Below are positions 56,645 to 64,000 of a stretch of DNA of 64,000 nt, one piece after another. The first letter of the stretch is position 1. Each line of letters begins with the position of its first letter. Position numbers and translations under genes: made by a program. The notes under the pieces were generated by a model that was not told the DNA's origin, searched no databases, and saw only the letters and a program-made list of their open reading frames with translations. Source of the stretch: Hypericum androsaemum. Taxonomy: Eukaryota; Streptophyta; Magnoliopsida; Malpighiales; Hypericaceae. The stretch is taken from positions 8,779,487 through 8,843,486 of the forward strand of contig OZ023181.1 in assembly GCA_963995505.1 (NCBI GenBank), given 5' to 3'.

Positions 56645-58499
56645 TGTAATACCCTACTCTGTTAATCATATATTTTTGACTTAAGTGAAATATACTTAGT
56701 CATATTGAGCTATTGGATTAGTATTTAGAATTAAATTGCTATGTAAATAGAGTGCCAAAGATAGTTAGAAGGAATACATTTTGGTATATCAAACTACTTT
56801 GGGGGTTCCGAATATGGTGTGAGAAATTGATCACAAGTTATTCATCCGGGATCCAAATAAAATGACTCAAAATGGTGTGGAAAGGTAAGAAATGGATTTA
56901 TAAGCTTTGGAAGATATAGATTTGTCATGCTAGTAATTTGGATCAAGCCTAGGAAGTGGTTAAACAACACACTTGTGTTGTCGATTTTTAAAGTATTTCG
57001 GTTGGACTTTTCGGTCTTTAATTCAACAAAGATTCATGTTATGAAGTGTGTATAGATATAATTTGGTCTTCTAAGGATTCTAGATCAAGCTCAACAAAGC
57101 CTACTCAATTGATTCACAAATGTTATGAAGATAGTTGGATAAATTCGGACAGTAGTAACACTACTTGGTAAATTGGGCACAACTTTCTCAATATGGCTTC
57201 AAATTTGACAAATGAATATGATTTGGAAACTAGACACATAGGGCTACAACTTATCTGTTGATAGGTTTTGATAAAAATCAATGGACGTTAGCGAAAAATG
57301 GAGATCAATAAGCTATATTTTGATTAGACCACTTGAAAAAGGCATCCAATCATCTTTCACCACTTGCAAGTTAATTATGATTGGTAAAAAAAGTGAGTAA
57401 TAGTTATGCTTATTCATCCACATGATTTTAAAGCTTAGAAACACCAAGAAAGAGGTAGAAACCTCTGGAACTTGACCACAAAATAAAAGAGAAGAAAAAG
57501 GAAGAGAGAGATAGAAGAAAGAGAAAGAAGTGATTTAAGAAAGAACGACCTGGTAAACTATCGTTTGCTTTGATTTGGACTTTCATCTCTTCATAAAAGT
57601 TATAGAGAACTCAACTAAAATTCTAACGTTATATCATATGTTCTATTTGGATCAAAGAATCAACAGAAAATCGATTTTGAACTACAGACTGATAACTGGA
57701 GTATACAAGTGAGCTAGTAGGAAAAGAAGTGTTCGGTAAGTGCCTTTTGGCTTCGAACCGAACTTTAAGCTCTTGATGAAAGTTGTAATGGGCTTCAAGA
57801 TATTTCTAACCATATATCATATGTCATGATTTGATCTTGGAATCAGCCTAAAATATATTTTGGACGACAGACTATTTGCTGGAGTATATAGTCGAGGTAG
57901 TTGGAAATAAGTACTTGGTAAGTCTATTTGGACTCAGAATTTGACTTTAGTTTCTTCATATAGATTGTATAAGATGTAAAGAGCTTTCTAATGATATCTT
58001 ATATGTCTTTGGATAAACGAATCATCCTCAAAGTATGATTAGAAGATAGACTATCTGCCTGAGTTCAGAATTGAGGTAGTTTGAGAGTAACAACTTGGTA
58101 AGTGAATTATTTAGAATTATAAGTTAGCTTTTAGACTTGGTGTGATGATGAAAGAACACAGAAGTAGTATATTTTTTAATATATGGACTTGGTTTTGTAT
58201 AATATTGAGTTATATGGGCTATTTTCCGATGTTAGAAGTGATTAGATGTATCTTGTGCTCGGTGTAATTTCGGTTGGCTAAAACAGATTCTTTTATAGGC
58301 TTCTGGTCATGAACAAATGTTGTACAGGTTATATACATGTGGATGAGTGAATAATGCACCATGGATTAAAAGGAGAATAAAGTCAGAAAATGAGACTTTG
58401 TAAAGTCAAAATATATTTTGAGGCTGGCTAGACTCATTTGGTTTTGTAAACGGGTTAGGGTCTAGCGTCGGTTACCGACCCCGAATTTGGGCCGTGATA
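56645..58499 (+). mobile_element. Solo LTR of a Ty3/gypsy-type element
   Basis: About 1.85 kb from tgtaataccctactctg to cgaatttgggccgtgata. These ends are characteristic of plant gypsy LTRs (TGTAATACCC .. GGGCCGTGACA, here ending TGATA). The 4-bp flank gtcc occurs on both sides. The interior has three diverged tandem units of roughly 190 bp (57540-58110), each with a cttggtaag-like start and a catcatatgtc/cttatatgtc motif. No coding sequence. Confidence 0.75.
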
Positions 58500-58541
58500 G
58501 TCCCTCTCCCAAATGAACTGACCACCTCTTGGATCAGAGCT

Positions 58542-58814
58542 TCATACTCGTGTACACGGAGTCAGAGTTTGAAATTGAGGCGACGCCAGAGAAGCTGACG
58601 AGCTGCGATACTTTCCAGACGATGAAGGCGAGTGCGAGCGTGTAGGGAGCGATCCCCAAGGGACACGAGCTATCCATCGGTGGAGGTGGACGATGATGAT
58701 GATGTCGTCAGTGAGGCAGGGCAGAGATCTCATGACGAGGTTCTCCTCAGAGTAGTCCTCGGTCATCTTCTCATCGGGCCTGCCGTCGCCTGTCGCTGAC
58801 CGTCCGGCATTCAT
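58542..58814 (-). pseudogene. Unidentified GC-rich captured fragment in the Pack-MULE
   Basis: The minus strand has a 90-codon frame with ENLVMRSLPCLTDDIIIIV and PTRSHSPSSSGKYRSSS. The base composition differs sharply from the AT-rich flanks, as in the other captured exons. I do not recognise the protein. The string ttgaaattgaggcgacgcca near 58568 nearly repeats 56612-56633 on the other side of the LTR. Confidence 0.35.
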
Positions 58815-59635
58815 GGCCTGCGTCTACGGCTGTAGATTTATTGTCGGCATTCGCGGTTGTATCAGAGTCGGCCGGCGGTTAGGTTTATTGTTGACAAAGC
58901 TAGGATTTTTTTGTTTAAGAGCATTTTGGTCATTTCTATAACAAAAAATGAAAAAATGACTCTTTACTTCAGCGAGGGACCTGAGAGTTTCTAAAACTAA
59001 ACATGGGGGACGTCAGCATGGATTTTAGAAATGTAGGGACCTGAGAGGGAGGGAGACCAAATCACAGGGACCTGAGTATATTTTTCACTAAATTTTAATA
59101 TTAGACCCATACCCTTCCCTTAGGGTCCGCAGGGTGTACATGGTCTGTAAGGTCCGACCCTTGAATTAAATACACTACATTTTTGATTATTTTTAAACAT
59201 AATTACATATTTATAATTCAAATAAATCACAATGAATATTTAAAGATTAATCATGAAATATATAGTATATCAGTAAAGAAAATTAGAATAATATGTACCT
59301 AAATTTTGGAGTCGATATCATGAAATATATTCCAGAATATTTGAGAACTCTATCACAAATTTTAAGTAAAAAATGAAAATAAAAAGATCTAATTAGGGTC
59401 TAATAGAAGTCTTATGGGGGTAGGGGCCAAAGTAGGGTAAAAAGGCAAGGGTAGGGTAGAAATTCATAGGATTCATACACTACCCTAGACCCCAACTCTA
59501 AAAGTGGACACATGCCCATACCCATACCCATACCCTAACCTAGACCTAGTCAAAGTCAAAAGACCCTCGACCCACGAGGTAAAGGTAGGGTCTGACCTAT
59601 GGGGTATGGGTATTTTTGCCATTCCTAAATATAAT

Positions 59636-60089
59636 TGGGTAGTCAATCTTGTTAGATGGTGGACTAGATCCAACAGGGGTTGGATTGGGTACGGAATGCC
59701 CAAATTTCGAACCGTTCAGAATGAAAATACGCGGGTATTTTTTTGCAAAAATGCTAAAATATGGGGACCAAAATAAAAAAAACCATGCACAAACACAGGC
59801 CGGAAACAAATGCCATTATCACATAACTGTGCATGCCAGTATCATAAACGGGGCATGCCAGCGGGACTTTTTTGTAAAACATGCTAATATACGGGGGACC
59901 AAAATGAAAAAGTCACACGTGCCAGTATCATAAATGGGACATGCCGCTGTCACAAAAACAAATGCCATTATCACATAACTGCGCATGCCAGTATCACATA
60001 ACTGTGCTTGCCAGCACGGTCCCCCCTTCACTCCAAACTGTCTGGAATGATTTCTTCACTCCAAACTCAATCCAAAGCCGATCCAATGC
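59636..60089. repeat. Spacer with a catgcc-rich repeat insert
   Basis: Between the spacer landmarks gggtagtcaatcttg and caagaaaaatcaaaag lies an insert (about 59690-60020) with repeated tgccagtatcacataactg and catgcc units, including gtgcatgccagtatcataaa and gcgcatgccagtatcacata. Open frames across it are repeat artefacts. Confidence 0.6.
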
Positions 60090-60300
60090 CCTTTCAAGAA
60101 AAATCAAAAGAAACTTGGTACTAATCTACAAATCCAAATTTTCTTCCCATCATTTGTCTCTCTTTAATATCAATTATTACTTTCCTCTCTAATACTGTTA
60201 AAAATGTATTTTCTTTCAAAATCATATTTGATTTCTTCCAATTCTCAATATCCTTCCAAATTTAGCTGAGATTTTGGCATCAAGAATCAAACATTTAAGG
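60090..60300 (+). repeat. Orphan PMEI promoter block
   Basis: The conserved PMEI upstream block (cttggtactaatctacaaatcc to catcaagaatcaaacatttaagg) without TATA box or gene. At 60301 it is cut by other repeats just where paralogues continue with tattgtattcc. Confidence 0.8.
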
Positions 60301-61730
60301 TGGAGATTCCCATATATTTTGATTAAGATCAAATCAGAATTGAAATAGACCAGTTAGAAAATGTTTGAACATATTAGTTGCACATTTCTTTGACTAGGTT
60401 TATGCGCTCGAGAAGTCATAAACACAATGGTTGACATATCTTAGAGTTTCTCACATCGATTGAAATTTATAAATCAACTTGAAAGAAACTAGATTTGTGA
60501 CGTAAGTTGCTGGGTAAACAAAAGTCTAGTTTTTTTAAAGTAAATTTGTACACCATGATTACATATGCTCAAGTTTAAATCCTGGACCTTTCTGAATTTG
60601 TACACGCCTTGTACTATTAGACTAAATATTCTTTTTGGCAAATGAAAGTCTAGCTCACATACATTAGCTTAATGGACTTGGTTAAGTTAACCGTGATGTG
60701 CCAAGTTGACTTGATACAGCGAATGATTATTCCAATGGCACTTTGAATTTGAACCACACCGAGATGAAGGAGGAGAGATGATTAAGACTTTTATCTAGAG
60801 TAGAAGCTTTGTTATTAAGCTTAAGAATTCGATGGATTAATAGATCTTCCGTCATCTTAAAAAGGATAAACCTAGCTAAGATATTTTTAACCAATCTCGG
60901 CAGTCAATGAGGAAAGAATTCTGCCCAAAAATGATCACTCTATTTTTGATATACATTTGCTTATATTTTGGATTATGTTAAAACTAATATAACCTGATAC
61001 AATAGAGAAGATCAGAGTGCTTTTGTGTTTTTGTTAACAGGTTTTATGGATCAAAGAGTCTCCAATTAAAAGGTCAATTCACCTAGCCTTGGATGGGGAA
61101 GTGGTAGCCTTAACAGCCAAGAAACCTATAATCACCAACGACTACAATCCGACATGGACTTGAGAGAGAGAAACTTTTGAAAGCTTGGTTGGCGTACAAG
61201 TTTTAAGCTACGGGAGATCAAGCAAAGACTCTATAAATACTTGTTGAAGAAATAGAAGGAATCAACTCTTTGGTGATAAAAAAAATTCAACGCTACGAAA
61301 TCAGACGACGAACCGAACTCAATACATTCAAAAGAGAGATGTGATCACCGAAGTTTAAGATGAAGAGCACTGATAGAAAATCATTGTCTTAGAATATTTG
61401 TTCAATTTCTGTGTGAAGTTTAGGTTAGTATATTTCCGAAGCAATAATTGAAAGGTCTCTAGATAGCCTGCCAATCTAGAAGTTGGTAGCTAGCCGAAGT
61501 TCATCAAAAGCTAACAGTTATAAAGTTTCAACTTAGCGACGAAAACTTGAGGTGTACATTTGTTGTTTTTGTTCATGGTAATAAAAAGACTATAGGACGT
61601 TTGAAGAGTAGACATAGGCTCAAGTAGACCTGATTTGAACTATTATACATCTGGTATCACATATCTCTATCCTTATTCTCGAATATGCAAATAGGCTAAA
61701 TAGTAGTTACCTTTTGAGGAGGATGTTGTC
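60301..61730. repeat. Diverged relative of repeat D, inverted, plus unassigned DNA
   Basis: The span 60400-61020 is a diverged reverse-orientation match to repeat D, sharing gaagatcagagtgctttt, agtcataaacacaa and atcttagagtttct. The rest to 61730 shows no gene. It is likely retrotransposon non-coding DNA. Confidence 0.5.
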
Positions 61731-61769
61731 CTATCCTTCTCATAGGTCTGATGTTGTGCCATGGAAGCC

Positions 61770-62230
61770 CTCTATACCAAATATTAGAGGTCCCAACATC
61801 TTTCCACACTTGGCTTCTTACGTGGGCAATAAGTAAGCCCCTATATGACCATGACTGCTAGTTCATACTCTGATAGGTTGATAGGACATCAGTTTTTTGC
61901 TTTATGAAAGCAGAGGATGAATTTCTCCATCTATTCATCCTCTAACTACTGCATGTGAACAAGGTCCGAGATGGTTATATTTGGCTTCAACCAGTAAAAT
62001 TTGTTATGAAATTTTGGTTTCATCTCCAACCAGGTACGCACCCGAGCATGGTGGGAGGCCGATGTACCAGGCTATCTTGGTCAGGATCATCGAGAATTGG
62101 CATAGAAATCATGCATCATTGGTTGAGGTATCACCATATTGAATGATGAAACGAGCAATATGGTTGACTAATGACTTGTTCTCTTCACCCGAGAACTAAG
62201 TGAAGTCAGGTACGCCGTATCCTTTGGGAG
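61770..62230 (-). pseudogene. Ty3/gypsy gag fragment
   Basis: The minus strand reads LPKGYGVPDFT, a stop, then FSGEENKSLVNHIARFIIQY and TSTNDA, and in other frames EMKPKFHNKFYWLKPNITIS, MEKFILCFHKAKN and CPINLSEYELAVMVI. These match the retrotransposon gag domain of plant gypsy elements (family pattern P.GY..PDF..FSGE....EHI.RF). Many stops and frameshifts. No adjacent LTR was identified. Confidence 0.75.
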
Positions 62231-62579
62231 AGGGTATGCCTCGTCGTATGCCTCCAAGTAAGATTTGAGGCATCTTGTTGTTCTGATGCACCGTTGTGAT
62301 TTTGCTTTTGAAAAGTGATGTGTCGTTGGAAAATGATATGCCTTTCTATTTTTGCCTTTGAAAATTGATATTCTTTTGAAAAATTACAACCGGGAGTATG
62401 TTCACGATCATGAAACGGTAATGGAGAATGAGCAAAACTATTCTATGGCGGCGACGACAAAAATAATGAGAAAATATTAAATTAATAGCTAACAACAATG
62501 GAAGAAGCATAGTAAATCATGCTCGGTCGTACATATATTAGCTGAGAGATGGAGGAGGGATGAGGAGGAAGTCATGAGC
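62231..62579. other. Unassigned non-coding DNA
   Basis: No gene or clear repeat. Contains tttgcttttgaaaagtgat and a diverged second form about 55 bp later. Confidence 0.4.
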
Positions 62580-62985
62580 TTTGGAATCTAGTGTTGGGAC
62601 TTGAGCTAGCATATGGGTGTGGTTATCAATAGATATTGGTAGAGGTCGACTCCTTCTTAGCTCTCCTCTGTGTCGGCCGCGGTGTTGGGCTAGAGCATCC
62701 GCAGGCTGACTTGATCAGACGAGTTTGAGGCCTTCTTGGCTGTGATTGGGTGACACAGATTCATCATACGTTTAGAGAAGGAAATCGGGTGGCAGATTTA
62801 CTCTCGAAATATGCTCTGATTATAGGATATCAATATATACTCTAATACACCTTTTGATTTTTGCATTGATGTATATTTAAATGATCTGAAGTGGGTTAGT
62901 TTACCTTGTTATACTTTAACTTTTTCCTCAGCACGTGATTAATAAATATTAGTGGTCACCTCGCACCTCGATTTCTACCCTAAAA
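62580..62985 (+). mobile_element. 5'-truncated LINE A-family fragment
   Basis: Begins like LINE A at 8878 (gtgttgggacttgagctagca) and follows RNase H and the 3' UTR to cacctcgatttctacc, the same 3' end as LINE A at 9255-9275. The coding frame is broken. It precedes the PMEI-4 promoter block. Confidence 0.8.
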
Positions 62986-63188
62986 AGAGAGTCAATTATT
63001 GCTTTCCTCTCCAATACTGTTAAAAATGCACCAACATTATATTTGATTTATTCCAAGTATCAACATCTTTCCAAATTTAGGTGGGATTTTGGCAACCAGA
63101 ATCAAATATTTAAGGTATTGTATACCATAATTGAAAAAGATTTATTTTCCTTCCAAAACGAGGCATTATTTTTACTTCAACATTGCAA
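62986..63188 (+). repeat. PMEI-4 promoter block
   Basis: Conserved PMEI upstream block, starting mid-way (gtcaattattgctttcctct) because the LINE fragment has replaced its left part. Confidence 0.75.
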
Positions 63189-63195
63189 TATAAAG
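63189..63195 (+). promoter_or_regulatory. TATA box of PMEI-4
   Basis: TATAAAG in cattgcaatataaagcaagg, 80 bp before the ATG. Confidence 0.7.
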
Positions 63196-63274
63196 CAAGG
63201 ACCCCTCGAGTTATGAAATTCATTATATCAAATCATTTCTAGGTAGCCGTTGGAAACAGAAAGGTTACCTCACA

Positions 63275-63808
63275 ATGATTTCTCCAATTACAAACTTGTC
63301 ATGTGCTATACTTGCACTACTCCTTTGGTCTCTCTTCTTTACACCCTCTTTTTCCATAACACCAGCCGATATAGATAAAATTTGCACAGCAACGATTGAC
63401 CCTTCATTTTGCTTGACCTATTTGAACTCCATCGATGACATATCGTTGGAGACAATGGAAGATCTTAGAATCACGGTTTTAGGGGATGTGCTGTTTGATG
63501 AAGACAGAATAATCAACTTGATCGTTCAGCTCCAACAGCAAAGGAAAGACCCTAATGAGCAGAAAAGTTTGGCATCTTGCTTACAGAATTACGTCGATTT
63601 GAATAAGTTGTTGAATGATGCTGCTGGAGTAGTATTTTTACCCGGTGATCACACCAAGCAAGTTCTTTTAGACGCATTACAAAGCTTCCAACTCGTTAGC
63701 AAGTGCCAAACTGCAATACAAGGAACCACTATCCCTCTCAAGGATCAGAATTCCAGGATAAGGAACTTTTGTAGCATCCTCATAAAGATCTCTATAATTA
63801 TGAGTTGA
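63275..63808 (+). CDS. PMEI-4: secreted invertase/pectin methylesterase inhibitor-like protein
   Basis: 177 residues in one exon. The signal peptide is residues 1-27 (core AILALLLWSLFFTP). The PMEI cysteines are at 37, 46, 102 and 144 in ICTATIDPSFC, LASCLQNYVD and LVSKCQTAI. It differs from PMEI-2 mainly in the second helix region (ISLETMEDLRITVLGDVLFD) and in SKC for GKC. It should be secreted to the cell wall and inhibit pectin methylesterase or invertase. Promoter block and TATA are intact, and a polyadenylation signal AATAAA lies at 63847-63852. The 3' stub at 21267 is its closest relative. Confidence 0.83.
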   Translation: MISPITNLSCAILALLLWSLFFTPSFSITPADIDKICTATIDPSFCLTYLNSIDDISLETMEDLRITVLGDVLFDEDRIINLIVQLQQQRKDPNEQKSLASCLQNYVDLNKLLNDAAGVVFLPGDHTKQVLLDALQSFQLVSKCQTAIQGTTIPLKDQNSRIRNFCSILIKISIIMS

Positions 63809-64000
63809 TGATTCAAAATGTCTGTAGTTGAGTTTTCTACACCAATAATAAAACAAGGCAGCGATAAATAGTATTTATACTCTTTTTAAATATAATTCCA
63901 ACGCTGCCAGGGAGTCAGGAACGTGATGAAGATTATGACTATGATTTCTGAGGAACCTTTCCAATCATTTGGGACGTAGGATTGTCGAACAAGTAGACTA
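63809..64000 (+). repeat. PMEI-4 3' flank
   Basis: Standard downstream spacer with caataataaaacaaggcagc and gctgccagggagtcaggaac, closely matching 21370-21570. The array therefore probably continues to the right. Confidence 0.8.

Larger units (their letters stand above)
55785..59088. mobile_element. Pack-MULE carrying an HMG-CoA reductase fragment
   Basis: Arms of about 180 bp (55785-55950 with the complement of 58920-59088) share tttggtctccctccctctc and tttctaaaatc. The left tip ggaaaaattatgc equals that of the MULE at 173, so the two belong to one family. The target repeat taaattttt/taaatttta is at 55776-55784 and 59089-59097 (one mismatch). It contains an HMGR 5' fragment, a solo LTR (56645-58499) and a further GC-rich block (58530-58860) of unknown gene. 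No transposase. Confidence 0.87.
55668..59627. mobile_element. hAT-type MITE interrupted by a Pack-MULE
   Basis: The outer ends tagggatggcgatgagtagg and the complement of gtatttttgccattccta are inverted repeats. Flanks aatatatt (55660-55667) and aatataat (59628-59635) form an 8-bp target duplication with one mismatch. The MITE sequence proper, rich in gggta/taccc, is 55668-55784 plus 59098-59627; the rest is the MULE. The tip resembles common plant hAT MITEs. Confidence 0.8.

Noticed and set aside
57540..58110. The roughly 190-bp units as a separate satellite
   Set aside because: They lie fully within the solo LTR ends and are better seen as internal LTR repeats.
59504..59776. Frames across the cccata-rich stretch
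   Set aside because: Produced by simple-sequence DNA of the hAT MITE end; no domain and no conservation.

Overview
The window is nuclear DNA from a flowering plant, most likely a eudicot. It is AT-rich and intron/TE-laden, with plant retrotransposon families (L1-type LINEs, Ty1/copia, Ty3/gypsy, a Cassandra TRIM), many Mutator-like (MULE) insertions and a local family of plant-specific PMEI-type genes. I cannot name the genus. Alignments, identities and boundaries were judged by eye, with no database search.

The host locus is a tandem array of one gene family. It encodes 177-residue secreted four-cysteine proteins of the invertase/pectin methylesterase inhibitor (PMEI) type. Three copies look intact (10265-10798, 48816-49349, 63275-63808), one is a pseudogene (50823-51318), one is only a 3' stub (21267-21369), and two are orphan promoters without a gene (about 42650-42840 and 60090-60300). 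Copies are separated by a recognisable shared spacer that recurs through the window. It shows the uninserted state of many target sites, so many element ends and target-site duplications (TSDs) can be read directly.

Region by region: 1-2029 spacer with a MULE carrying a MAX2-like F-box gene fragment; 2030-9288 a dead L1 LINE (A) with a hAT MITE in ORF1 and a 668-bp tandem duplication in its RT; 9289-10900 PMEI-1; 11500-12120 an ALMT gene fragment; 13400-17580 mostly non-coding DNA with a MULE carrying a Tim17/TMEM135-like first exon; 17580-28657 and 29809-47592 two copies of a segmental duplication (repeat D, MULE, spacer, LINE B / LINE C), the second interrupted by a 8.9-kb Ty1/copia element with an extra ORF before gag; 48.4-51.4 kb PMEI-2 and PMEI-3 pseudogene; 51.9-55.0 kb Cassandra solo LTR, LINE fragment and two MULEs; 55.67-59.63 kb a hAT-type MITE holding an HMG-CoA reductase Pack-MULE that itself holds a solo LTR; 60.3-63.0 kb degenerate gypsy/copia/LINE debris; 63.2-64.0 kb PMEI-4.

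The only probable functional products are the three PMEI-like proteins, which would act in the cell wall/apoplast on pectin methylesterases or invertases. All transposon coding regions seen are broken. The most notable structure is the density of MULE insertions, eight with 8-11 bp TSDs, three of them carrying recognisable pieces of MAX2, HMGR and a TMEM135-like gene.
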